A stretch of 56,929 nt of DNA from Vicinamibacteria bacterium (GTDB lineage: Bacteria; Acidobacteriota; Vicinamibacteria; Vicinamibacterales; UBA8438): assembly GCA_022820825.1 (NCBI GenBank), contig JAJEEU010000092.1, positions 1-56,929 on the forward strand, given 5' to 3'. Position 1 is the stretch's first letter, and the number at the start of each line of letters is the position of its first letter. Position numbers and translations under genes: made by a program. The notes below the pieces were generated by a model. It saw only the letters and a list, made by a program, of their open reading frames with translations, made no database searches and was not told where the DNA came from. Shown one piece after another: positions 18,022 to 25,962 of this stretch.

Positions 18022-19346
18022 CTCTTGCTCGCCTGACGCGTGCGGCGCGGCCGGCCCTTTCCGCCTCGCGATCGCCCTGTCGCGCGGCGTGCGCCGCGGC
18101 GCGGCGCCACCGCCGCGATCAGTTCGTCGTACTTCTCGAGAACGACCGGCCAGCAGTGCTGCTCCTCGACGTAGCGCCGGCCGTTGCGGCCCATCTTTTC
18201 CCGCAGCTCGGCGTTGTTCATCAACAGCCGCAGGCACTCGACGAACTCGTCGCCGTCGGCGTAGTACAGGCCGGCGTCGCTGCGCTGGCAATGGTGCGTC
18301 AACACGTCGCTGCGTCCATTCGCCAGCACCGGCGTACCGGCCGCAAACGCTTCCAGCACGTGCAATGAGGTGCTCTCCTCGGGGGCGGGGGCCAGCACGA
18401 CGCTGGCGGCGGCGAACGCCTCCAGTCGATCGTTCTCAGCCAGCGTGCCCGCAAAGCGGATGAACGGTTCGTCGGGAATTTCCATCAGCTTGACGCCCAT
18501 CAAGGCCAGATCGGCATCTCCGTGCTGCGCCGCGTACCGTCCGAAGTACTCGATCAGTTCCTCGCAGCCCCATCCCGAACGGACCCTGGCGCTGCAGAGG
18601 GCGAACGGTCCGAACAGGCGGTGGCGGCGCCGGAAGCCGGCGCCGGGCCCGCCGGCGTTCCAGACCGCTCCCACCGCGGGCGCGTCGTCGTCAACCTCGT
18701 CGTCCGGCGGGTCCGGCTGCGCCGGATCCAGTCCGGGAGGCAGGTCGACGCCGCACCCGACCACCTCCTCGACCGGTGCCCGGGTCGCGAAGCGGCTCCG
18801 CAGGAAGCCGCTCTCGACGGCCGTTGCATAGGCGATGGCGGCCGGCCGGGCGAACACTTCCTTGCAGAACTCGAGGCCGAGCGCAGGATGCTCGCGCACC
18901 GCCGGCACCAGGATGCTCCGCCGCGGGGCGACGCGCAGGCCCAGGACGGTCGGGGCGTGGAGGCAGGAGAAGAAGATCAGCGCGTCATAGCTCCGGTGCT
19001 CCTGTTCCAGGTGCTCTATGAGCGCCGGACACCAGGGGCCATGCTGCCGCAGCCAGGTCTCTTCGTCCTGCGCCGTGTGCGGCGCGCCGAACACCCGCTC
19101 CGAGCAGGCGCGGAACGCCGCGGCGTCGCGGGTCTCCGCATTGGCGAAGCGCCGCACGGTCACGCCGCGGATTCGATCTGTGCCCGCGGAGTAGGCGTTG
19201 GCCCAGGTCGTGTCGTCGCGCGCGCATGTCGTCAGCACCTCCACCGTGTGGACCGCCGACAGGCGTTCGGCGACCAGCCGGCAGTAAAGCTCCGGCCCGC
19301 CGAGGATCTCGGCGCCGTAACGCGGCGCTATGCAGGCGATTCTCAC
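18018..19346 (-). CDS. Glycosyltransferase, GT-B fold, family 4-like
   Basis: The 442-residue protein opens with RIACIAPRYGAEILGGPE, the nucleotide-sugar enzyme N-terminal Rossmann start, and has the C-terminal E-x7-E type motif in EESTSLHVLEAFAAGTPV. It is related to the next gene upstream (shared VEVLTTCARD, TVRRFA/P and DAGLYYADG / NAGLYYASY blocks). Between the two Rossmann halves lies an acidic, Pro/Asp-rich insert (about residues 215-245, DPPDDEVDDDAP) not present in its neighbour. The start is GTG at 19346, 5 bases after the neighbouring stop. Probably acts in cell-surface polysaccharide synthesis; the sugar and acceptor are unknown. Confidence 0.85.
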   Translation of the reverse strand: MRIACIAPRYGAEILGGPELYCRLVAERLSAVHTVEVLTTCARDDTTWANAYSAGTDRIRGVTVRRFANAETRDAAAFRACSERVFGAPHTAQDEETWLRQHGPWCPALIEHLEQEHRSYDALIFFSCLHAPTVLGLRVAPRRSILVPAVREHPALGLEFCKEVFARPAAIAYATAVESGFLRSRFATRAPVEEVVGCGVDLPPGLDPAQPDPPDDEVDDDAPAVGAVWNAGGPGAGFRRRHRLFGPFALCSARVRSGWGCEELIEYFGRYAAQHGDADLALMGVKLMEIPDEPFIRFAGTLAENDRLEAFAAASVVLAPAPEESTSLHVLEAFAAGTPVLANGRSDVLTHHCQRSDAGLYYADGDEFVECLRLLMNNAELREKMGRNGRRYVEEQHCWPVVLEKYDELIAAVAPRRGARRATGRSRGGKGRPRRTRQASKS

Positions 19347-19351
19347 GGCGG

Positions 19352-20674
19352 TTACGCGCTCCCGGCGGGGGCGCGCCGCTTCCCGTCCGGCATCACCGGA
19401 CCGCGCGCCGCGCGCTCCAGTACGGTGTTTGCGGGAGGGCACTGGCGCCGGCGCCGCGCGAGCCAGCCGGGCAGCGGCTCGATCGTAGTGTCGGTCGCCG
19501 CGGCTTCGTCTTTCTGAAGCTGCCGGAGCAACTCCAGGTATTTCTGCTCGATGACGGGCCACGCGTAGTGCTGGCGGAAGTAGCGGCGGCCGTTGGCGCC
19601 CAGCGCGGAGCGCAGCCGCCGGTTGCTTTCCAGCAGGCGCAGCGCCTCGGCGAACTCTTCATAGCTGGCGTAGTACAGGCCGGCGTTGCTGCGGACCGCC
19701 TGGCCGTGGAGCACCTCGCACAGGCCGTTGACCAGCACCGGCAGCCCCATGGCCCACGCCTCCAGCGTCACCATCGACAGGCTCTCGTATTGCGAGGGCA
19801 TGATCAGGAGGTCCGCCGCGGCCAGCGCGTCGTACTTCTCCTCTTCCGACACGAAGCCGAGGTAGTGGATGCGCGGGCTGTCGGGCACCGGGATGATCGC
19901 TGCTCCGCAGAGCACGAGATCGAGCCGCCCGCCGTCCTCCGCGTAGCGCTCGTAGTGGCTGAACAGGTCGGCGCACCCCTTGTTCCTGTCGATGCGCCCG
20001 ACGTACAGCGCGAAGCGGCGCCTGATGCCGGTCCGCTCGCGAAACCGCCGCGCGCTCGCCCTTGACGGCACCTCGGATCCGACGCCGACCACGACCCCCG
20101 GCACTTCCTCGTTGCCCGCGATCTCCTGTATGAGGGCGCGCTCCTCGAACGAGTTGTAGAAGATCGCCCGTACACCCCGGAACGTCGGGCCGAAGATGGC
20201 CAGACCAAGCGCCGGATCGCGTTCCGCGGTCGGCACGAGCAGCGCGCGTCCGGGCAGGGCGCGGATGCCGTGATAGGCGTGGTAGTAGCGGTAGCTGAAG
20301 AACAGGCAGAAGTCGTACTCGCGCGCGTGGTCGCGAAGGTGCGCCAGGAGGGCCGGACTCGTCGGACCCTCGCTGGACAGCCAGCGGAGCTCGTCCTCGA
20401 TCGAATGCCGGCGCGTGAACACCTTGTCCGACCGGCGTGCGAAGTCGACCGGCCTGCGCGGCCGGCTGACGGGGAACCGGCGCACCGTCAGTCCGTGGAT
20501 CGACTCGGACCCCGGCTGGTATTCATTCCGCCAGGTGACGTAGTCCCGCGCGCAGGTCGTGAGGACCTCTACCTCGGCGTGACGCGCGAGCCGCTCGGCG
20601 ATGTAGCGCGCATGGAGCTCCGCGCCGCCGTTGATCTCGAGACCGTAGCGCTGGACGACCACTGCCAACTTCAT
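19352..20674 (-). CDS. Glycosyltransferase, GT-B fold, family 4
   Basis: The 440-residue enzyme starts MKLAVVVQRYGLEINGGAE and carries FALYVGRIDRNKGCADLF, the donor-binding half start, and PSQYESLSMVTLEAWAMG, the E-x7-E catalytic/donor motif of GT4 enzymes. It is a tandem paralogue of the downstream gene, and both follow a gene for a coiled, disordered protein in the same direction, suggesting one transcript for surface glycan assembly. The C-terminal 50 residues are basic and low in conserved sequence. Confidence 0.88.
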   Translation of the reverse strand: MKLAVVVQRYGLEINGGAELHARYIAERLARHAEVEVLTTCARDYVTWRNEYQPGSESIHGLTVRRFPVSRPRRPVDFARRSDKVFTRRHSIEDELRWLSSEGPTSPALLAHLRDHAREYDFCLFFSYRYYHAYHGIRALPGRALLVPTAERDPALGLAIFGPTFRGVRAIFYNSFEERALIQEIAGNEEVPGVVVGVGSEVPSRASARRFRERTGIRRRFALYVGRIDRNKGCADLFSHYERYAEDGGRLDLVLCGAAIIPVPDSPRIHYLGFVSEEEKYDALAAADLLIMPSQYESLSMVTLEAWAMGLPVLVNGLCEVLHGQAVRSNAGLYYASYEEFAEALRLLESNRRLRSALGANGRRYFRQHYAWPVIEQKYLELLRQLQKDEAAATDTTIEPLPGWLARRRRQCPPANTVLERAARGPVMPDGKRRAPAGSA

Positions 20675-20688
20675 GGTCCGACAGGCCG

Positions 20689-21741
20689 TCAGGTCTCTGG
20701 TTCAGGGGCGGGGGCGGGTTTGGGTGGTTCCGATTGTGCTTCGCCGCCGGTCGCTGGCGCCGTCTCGCCGCCGTCCGGGGCTGTCGTCGCGGGCTCGCTG
20801 GCCGGTGCCGTCTCGCCGCTGGCCGGGGTTGCCGCGGCCGTCTCGCCGGCCGTTGGCGTCGCGCCCACGTCGGGAGCTGCTGCCGCGGGCGCGCCCTCCG
20901 GTGGTTGCGGGGTCGGTTCGGGCGCTTCGGACGGGCCGTCGGCCGCCGCCGCGCTGCCAGCCGTTTCCGTCGAGTTGTTTCCGGATGTTTCGGCCGGCGT
21001 CTCCGCAGCCTCGGCCGCGCGACCCGAACGCCGCCGCCCGCGCCGCCGCCGCCGCCGCGTGGGCTCCGCGCCCTCCGTCCGGCCTTCCGCGCCCGGTTGT
21101 TCCGCGGCCTGGGAACTCGCTCGCGCCTGCCCGCCCGCCTCCCTCGCCCGCGCCTGACGCTCGAAGAAGTCCAGCCGCGCGGACACGGATTCCACGAGCG
21201 CGCGGTGATTCTTCATCTCGACGGACAGGCGCGTCATCTCCGCGACGAGGTCGAGCATGACCTGGTGGTTCAGCTTGTCGATCTCTTCCCGCGCCTCCAG
21301 CCTGGCGCTGCTCGAATCGAACAGCCGCGCCACGCGGTCGTCGAACGCCGCCTGCTGCCTGTTGAGCCTGGACTGCACGGCGAGCGCGTGCGCGACCGGC
21401 TGGATGTTGAAGAAGAACTTCAGCAGCGGACTCAGCAGCTTGCGGACGCCGTACAGGACGCGTCCGATCGCGCCGCGCGACGACCGGTAGATCGTGTCCT
21501 GGTCGAAATCGAACGACTCGGACGGGCGCGGGGCGGGCTCTGCCCGTTCCGGTTGCGGTCGCGCGGCGAGCGCCGACCGGGCGCCGGCGGGATCGACCAC
21601 CTGCGCCGCCCTGGAGCCCGCCTGCTGCCGGATCTCGGCGTCCGAGGCTTCCGCGCCGCGGTTGGCCCGGATGCGAGCGCGGATCTGCTCCATGATGCGC
21701 TCGACGTCGACGCCTTCTGACTCTACGGAGAATTCGGACAT
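20689..21741 (-). CDS. Hypothetical protein: helical N-half, disordered acidic/Pro-rich C-half
   Basis: The 350-residue protein begins MSEFSVESEGVDVERIMEQ. A predicted helical region (about 60-195) contains FDFDQDTIYRSSRGAIGRV and IQPVAHALAVQSRLNRQQ, followed by a coiled-coil-like stretch (VEMKNHRALVESVSARLDFFERQ). A basic patch RRRRRRGRRR at about 225-235 then leads to a 110-residue tail of Ala, Pro, Thr, Glu and Gly with loose GETA(P/A)A repeats. This layout (N-terminal motif, helical core, coil) occurs in proteins next to O-antigen-type glycosyltransferases, which fits the two downstream genes. No enzyme motif is seen; an assembly or scaffold role is inference. Confidence 0.7.
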   Translation of the reverse strand: MSEFSVESEGVDVERIMEQIRARIRANRGAEASDAEIRQQAGSRAAQVVDPAGARSALAARPQPERAEPAPRPSESFDFDQDTIYRSSRGAIGRVLYGVRKLLSPLLKFFFNIQPVAHALAVQSRLNRQQAAFDDRVARLFDSSSARLEAREEIDKLNHQVMLDLVAEMTRLSVEMKNHRALVESVSARLDFFERQARAREAGGQARASSQAAEQPGAEGRTEGAEPTRRRRRRGRRRSGRAAEAAETPAETSGNNSTETAGSAAAADGPSEAPEPTPQPPEGAPAAAAPDVGATPTAGETAAATPASGETAPASEPATTAPDGGETAPATGGEAQSEPPKPAPAPEPET

Positions 21742-21849
21742 GAGGCACCCTCGAAGAACCGCTCGCCACCCTTACGGCGGCAGGATCGCCGGCCGGCGCG
21801 TCCGCCCGGGAGGCAGGAGTGACGCACCCGTGGGACGGGAAGGCGGCCG

Positions 21850-22191
21850 TCAGCCGCCGAAGCTGGCGACGGCGTCCGACTCCGACTCGTACGTGTCGAA
21901 CACCGTGAGCAGCTTGGTGATGGACAGCAGGTCTTCGATGCGGCTGGTCAGGCCCAGCAGCTTGAGGCTGCCGCCTTCGCGGCTGACCGTCGTATAGCTG
22001 CTGACGATGGCGCCGAGACCAGCGCTGTCCACGTACGGCACAGCGGCAAGGTTCAGCAGGAGATTCTTGTGGCCCTGCTGAATCAGGCTGTGGATCTTGT
22101 CCTTCAGCAACTCGTCACCGCTGCCGATGGTCAGCTTGCCCCTGAGATCCAGGATGATGACATCGCCGCTGGGGCGCTGTTCGATCTCCAT
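21850..22191 (-). CDS. STAS-domain anti-sigma factor antagonist (SpoIIAA-like)
   Basis: The 113-residue single-domain protein has the STAS fold pattern (VIILDLRGKLTIGSGDELL ... NLLLNLAAVPYVDSAGLGAIV) with DSAGLG, where Ser is the site phosphorylated by partner kinases in the SpoIIAA/RsbV group. Phosphorylation normally controls binding to an anti-sigma factor or a signalling complex. No anti-sigma kinase gene is adjacent, so its partner is elsewhere. The mobile element copy A lies just upstream of its start. Confidence 0.9.
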   Translation of the reverse strand: MEIEQRPSGDVIILDLRGKLTIGSGDELLKDKIHSLIQQGHKNLLLNLAAVPYVDSAGLGAIVSSYTTVSREGGSLKLLGLTSRIEDLLSITKLLTVFDTYESESDAVASFGG

Positions 22192-22230
22192 TGTGCATTA
22201 CCCTCCGACGTCCGAGCCGCCCGTGCGCGG

Positions 22231-22396
22231 CTAGCAGCCCGTGGCAAAAGCCCCGCTGCATTCGAGCGACGATGCATCACGCCTGACGGCGTTGCTCGTC
22301 GCTCACATATGGTTGAATATGCTCGCTTCTCGCGCCTTGTCAGCCGCGCGCCTCGCCGCTCTCGGTGCGACGCGGGGTTTCACCACGGACTGCTAG
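22231..22396 (-). mobile_element. Palindromic MITE-like element, copy A
   Basis: About 158 bp lie between two CTAG tetramers (22231-22234 and 22393-22396), consistent with a 4-base target duplication. The ends are inverted repeats (CAGCCCGTGGCAAAAGCC at the left, the complement of CAGTCCGTGGTGAAACC at the right). It matches copy B (25796-25962) in reverse orientation along its length, with more substitutions than B and C show to each other. A central hairpin is CATAT-GGTTGA-ATATG (22306-22321). It carries no ORF and would need a transposase in trans. The right end supplies the TAG stop region of rpsU. Confidence 0.8.
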
Positions 22397-22590
22397 TCGG
22401 ACTCGCGCCGCATCTTCTTGCGGCTGCGTTTCCGGGCCAGGGCCTGCTTTGCGCGGCGCTTGTCTCCCGGTTTCAGATAGTAGGAATGCTTCTTGATATC
22501 CTTGATGATATCTTCCTGCTGGACTTTCCGCTTGAAACGCCGAAGCGCGCCCTCGATTGACTCGCCTTGCTGAATTCTGACTTCCGCCAA
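22393..22590 (-). CDS. rpsU: 30S ribosomal protein S21
   Basis: The 65-residue basic protein (M-AEVRIQQGESIEGALRRF..., ending in KKMRRESD) matches S21, which helps the small subunit select initiation sites. The start is taken as TTG at 22590. This gives the family's usual AEVR start and is preceded by an extended Shine-Dalgarno GGGGGTGA that ends 8 bases upstream. A GTG at 22602 in frame is part of that Shine-Dalgarno sequence and so is unlikely to be the start. The TAG stop coincides with the CTAG at the edge of mobile element copy A, which has become its 3' untranslated region. It is divergent from purD. Confidence 0.95.
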   Translation of the reverse strand: MAEVRIQQGESIEGALRRFKRKVQQEDIIKDIKKHSYYLKPGDKRRAKQALARKRSRKKMRRESD

Positions 22591-22709
22591 CTGCGTTGTC
22601 ACCCCCTCGGGCGGTTGAACGCTCCCACGCGGGACCGCGCGGAAGCGCGAACCGAACCACAGATGTTAGGCGGAAAGCCGCGGCGGTTGCAAGCGCACGG
22701 AGTATGCAG

Positions 22710-24005
22710 ATGAAAGTGCTGTTGGTAGGAAGCGGGGCGCGCGAGCATGCCCTCGCGTGGAAGCTGTGCGGCGAAGCAACGGTGCGCGAGCTGGTGTGCG
22801 GCCCGGGCAACGCCGGAATCGCCGGCCTGGCCCGCTGCGTGCCGCTGGACGTCGCCGATCCCGCGGCGATCCTCGCGGCCGCGGAGCGGGAGCAGGTCGA
22901 TTTCACGGTGGTCGGTCCCGAGCTGCCGCTCGCCAACGGGGTGGCGGACGTGTTTGCCGCCGCCGGCCGGCCGCTGTTCGGACCGCGCCGGGCCGCGGCG
23001 CGGCTCGAGAGCAGCAAGGTGTACGCCAAGCAGTTCATGGCCCGGCACGGCATACCCACGGCCCGCTTTCGGGTGTGCGACACGCCGGCCGCGGCACTCG
23101 CCGCCGTGGCCGGAGACGAGTTCGGTTTTCCGGTTGTCGTCAAGGCCGACGGGCTGGCCGCGGGCAAGGGCGTGACCGTGGCGCCGGACCGCGCGGCCGC
23201 GGAGGCGGCAGTGCGCGCGGCCATGGTGGACGGGCGCTTCGGCGCGGCCGGCGCCACGGTGGTGATCGAGGAATGCCTCGCCGGCGACGAGGCGTCGTTC
23301 TTCGTGCTCTGCGACGGCCGGCGCGGGTTGGCGCTGCCGTCGGCCCAGGACCACAAGCGGGCGTTCGACGGCGACCAGGGGCCGAATACGGGCGGCATGG
23401 GCGCCTTCGCGCCCAGCCCGCTGGTTTCGGAGGCGCTCGCCGCCCGCGTGATGCGGGAGATCGTCCAGCCGGTCCTGGACGGGTTGCGCGCGGAAGGCGA
23501 GGAGTACCGCGGCGTGCTCTATGTCGGTCTGATGCTGACGCGCGACGGCCCGCAGGTGATCGAGTTCAATGTCCGTTTCGGCGACCCGGAAGCGCAGGTC
23601 GTGCTGCCGATGATCGAGACGGATCTCGCGCCCGTGCTGCACGCGGCGGCAACCGGCGACCTGGGAGGGGCGTCCTGGCGCACGTCGGGCAACCCGCACG
23701 TCGGCGTCGTCGTGGCGTCGGGCGGCTATCCCGGCGCTTACCGGACGGGCCATGAGATCGGCGGCCTGGAGGCCGCGGGCGCGGTGCCCGGCGTGGTCGT
23801 CTTCCACGCCGGCTCGCGCGTGCTGGACGGCCGTATCGTAACGAGCGGGGGCAGGGTGCTGACCGTGGTCGCGCGCGGCGGCACGTTCAGCGAGGCGCGC
23901 GACCGGGCGTACGAGGCCGCGGCGTGCATTTCCTTTCCGGACAAGCACGTCCGGACCGACATTGGCAGGAAGGCCATACCAACGGCGGAGGTCGAGGAAG
24001 AGTAA
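22710..24005 (+). CDS. purD: Phosphoribosylamine-glycine ligase
   Basis: The 431-residue ATP-grasp enzyme makes GAR from phosphoribosylamine and glycine in purine synthesis. Blocks seen are MKVLLVGSGAREHALAWKL, VVGPELPLANGVAD, VVKADGLAAGKGV (ATP-binding loop), SAQDHKRAFDGDQGPNTGG and FNVRFGDPEAQ (metal ligands). The start at 22710 is preferred over ATG 22704 because ACGGAG lies at an ideal 7-base gap and because the protein then begins MKVLLVG as in the family. The stop and the purE start share one base (TAATG). Confidence 0.97.
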   Translation: MKVLLVGSGAREHALAWKLCGEATVRELVCGPGNAGIAGLARCVPLDVADPAAILAAAEREQVDFTVVGPELPLANGVADVFAAAGRPLFGPRRAAARLESSKVYAKQFMARHGIPTARFRVCDTPAAALAAVAGDEFGFPVVVKADGLAAGKGVTVAPDRAAAEAAVRAAMVDGRFGAAGATVVIEECLAGDEASFFVLCDGRRGLALPSAQDHKRAFDGDQGPNTGGMGAFAPSPLVSEALAARVMREIVQPVLDGLRAEGEEYRGVLYVGLMLTRDGPQVIEFNVRFGDPEAQVVLPMIETDLAPVLHAAATGDLGGASWRTSGNPHVGVVVASGGYPGAYRTGHEIGGLEAAGAVPGVVVFHAGSRVLDGRIVTSGGRVLTVVARGGTFSEARDRAYEAAACISFPDKHVRTDIGRKAIPTAEVEEE

Positions 24006-24508
24006 TGGCGAAGCGACAGGTGCAGATTCTGATGGGTTCCGATTCCGATGCGGCAGTGATGCAGCGCGCGGTCAACCAGTTGCAGGAGTTCGGGATCGAA
24101 TGCGGGATGACGGTGGCCTCGGCGCACCGCTCGCCCGACCGCGTCCACCGGCTGGTGCAGCAGGCGCGCGAGGAGGGCGTGGGCGTGTTCATCGTCGGCG
24201 CCGGCGCCGCGGCGCATCTGGCCGGCGTCGTGGCGGCCCATGCCACGCAGCCCGTTATCGGCGTGCCGATCGACTCCTCGCCCCTCAAGGGGTGGGACGC
24301 GCTGCTCGCCACCGTGCAGATGCCGCCCGGCGTGCCGGTGGCCACCGTTTCGGTGGGCGCCGCGGGCGCGACGAACGCGGCGGTGCTGGCCGCCCAGATC
24401 CTGGCGGTCGGCGACCCGCGGATCGCCGCGGCGCTCGACGAGTACAAGCAGAAGCTCGCCCGCAAGGTCGAAGCGGCGGCCGCGCGCGTAGAAGGCGGCG
24501 GCGCCTAG
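24005..24508 (+). CDS. purE: N5-carboxyaminoimidazole ribonucleotide mutase
   Basis: The 167-residue protein is a class I PurE: MGSDSDAAVM (substrate loop), VASAHRSPDR (catalytic His) and VGAGAAAHLAGVVAA are all present. It converts N5-CAIR to CAIR and would need PurK, not found in this window. The gene is translationally coupled to purD and ends with a charged, Ala-rich tail of about 15 residues. The convergent aminotransferase gene ends 2 bases away. Confidence 0.96.
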   Translation: MAKRQVQILMGSDSDAAVMQRAVNQLQEFGIECGMTVASAHRSPDRVHRLVQQAREEGVGVFIVGAGAAAHLAGVVAAHATQPVIGVPIDSSPLKGWDALLATVQMPPGVPVATVSVGAAGATNAAVLAAQILAVGDPRIAAALDEYKQKLARKVEAAAARVEGGGA

Positions 24509-24510
24509 CT

Positions 24511-25791
24511 CTACCGCGCCGGCAGGACGCTCGCGCGGAGGCGGCGGGCCGCCGCGGCAAGGGTGTCGCGGCTGCGACAGAAGGCGAAGCGCAGGTAGCG
24601 GTCGCCGCCGTCGGCGGCGTAGAAGTTGTCGCCGGGCACCGCCGCCACGCCGGCGTGCTCGATCAGGTGCAGGGCGGCGGCCATCGGCTCCAATTGGCCG
24701 ACGGCGGGGACGGCCCGGTAGTCCGCAAAGAAGTAGTAGGCGCCGTGCGGCTCGCTGATCCGGAAGCCTGCGGCGCGCAGCGCGTCGCCGAGTAACGCGC
24801 GCTTGCCAGCATACGCACGCGCAAGGCCGTGGAAGAACGCTTCGGGCAGCGCCAGCAGCTCGACGGCCGCGCGCTGCAGCGGGGTGGGCGCCTGAATCAC
24901 CAGCGTATCGTGCACCGCGCGAATGCGCGGCGTCAGGTGCGCCGGCGCCAGCACCCAGCCGACCCGCCAGCCGGTGGCGTTGGCCGTCTTGGAGATTGAG
25001 TTCACGACGACGGTCCGCTCGCGCATGCCGGGCAGGGTGGCGATGGAGCGGTGGCGCGCGCCGTCGAACACGATGTGCTCGTAGATCTCGTCCGTGACGA
25101 CGATGAGATCCTCGGCGCGCGCGACCTCGGCCAGCGTCTCGAGCTCGCTGGCGTCGAACACCTTGCCAGTGGGGTTGTGCGGCGAGTTCAGGATGAGCAG
25201 GCGGGCGCCGGCCGCCGCGCGGCGCAACTCGTCGGCGTCGAGCCGCCAGGCGCCGTCGCGTGCAGACTCCCGCAGCCGCACGTAGCGCGGCGTCAGCCCG
25301 AACACCGCCGCCTGCGCCGGGTACATTTCGTGGAACGGCTCGATGACGACTAGGCCGTCGCCGCGGCGGCCGGCGGCCGCAAGCACCGCCGCGAGCCCCT
25401 CCGTGGAGCCGAGCACCACGGTCGTCTCGGTTTCCGGATCGGGCTCGAAGCCGCTCCAGCGCGCGGTGTAGGCGGCGATGGCGCGGCGCAGCCCGGGCAG
25501 GCCGAACGGGTAGGAATACTGGTTCAGCTCGTCGCGGCCGCCCTGCAGGCCCCGGAGCGCTTCCCGCAGCAGCACGGGCGCGTCCCGGCCGCCGTCTCCG
25601 GGCGAATCGGTCACCGCGGCCCGATCGAGGCGCTCGATGCCGGCGTCGCTGCCGCCGAGCAGCGCCGCGATCGCGCCCCAGACCAGCGCATAGGGCGGCG
25701 GCTCGTCCGTGAATCCCTGCGCGAGATTGATCGCGCCGTGCTCAGCCGCGAGCCGCGTCATTCTGCGAATGACCGATTCGCTCACCGGCAT
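24511..25791 (-). CDS. PLP-dependent aminotransferase, class I/II
   Basis: The 426-residue enzyme has the fold type I aminotransferase pattern: NLAQGFTDEPPP near the N-terminus, LNSPHNPTGKVFD, VTDEIYEHIVFDG, SISKTANATGWRVGW with the PLP-binding Lys, and RFAFCRSRDTL with the C-terminal substrate Arg. It resembles methionine/kynurenine/glutamine aminotransferases (YbdL-like), but the substrate is not certain. There is a small insert (about residues 48-75) rich in Asp/Gly before the QYSYPFGLPGLRRAI block. The start is ATG at 25791. The mobile element copy B ends only a few bases upstream, so the leader is element sequence and no clear Shine-Dalgarno is present. Confidence 0.9.
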   Translation of the reverse strand: MPVSESVIRRMTRLAAEHGAINLAQGFTDEPPPYALVWGAIAALLGGSDAGIERLDRAAVTDSPGDGGRDAPVLLREALRGLQGGRDELNQYSYPFGLPGLRRAIAAYTARWSGFEPDPETETTVVLGSTEGLAAVLAAAGRRGDGLVVIEPFHEMYPAQAAVFGLTPRYVRLRESARDGAWRLDADELRRAAAGARLLILNSPHNPTGKVFDASELETLAEVARAEDLIVVTDEIYEHIVFDGARHRSIATLPGMRERTVVVNSISKTANATGWRVGWVLAPAHLTPRIRAVHDTLVIQAPTPLQRAAVELLALPEAFFHGLARAYAGKRALLGDALRAAGFRISEPHGAYYFFADYRAVPAVGQLEPMAAALHLIEHAGVAAVPGDNFYAADGGDRYLRFAFCRSRDTLAAAARRLRASVLPAR

Positions 25792-25795
25792 GGTG

Positions 25796-25962
25796 GTAGC
25801 AGTCCGTGGCGAAAACCCGCGTCGCACCGAGACCGGTCAGGCGCCCGGCTGACAAGGCGTGACGAGCGAGCATACTTGCATAGTATGTGAGCGAGGAACA
25901 ACACAGTCAGGCGGGATGCATGGCCGGTCGAATGCAGCGGGGCTTTCGCCACGGGCTGCTAG
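25796..25962 (+). mobile_element. Palindromic MITE-like element, copy B
   Basis: About 159 bp lie between GTAG (25796-25799) and CTAG (25959-25962). The terminal inverted repeats are CAGTCCGTGGCGAAAACC at the left and the complement of CAGCCCGTGGCGAAAGCC at the right. The centre has a perfect hairpin CATACT-TGCAT-AGTATG (25871-25887), flanked on both sides by GAGCGAG. It is nearly identical to copy C at the window end except at the loop and a few positions, so both are recent. There is no ORF. It fills the gap between the aminotransferase and argF and forms the immediate 3' flank of the argF stop codon. Confidence 0.85.
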
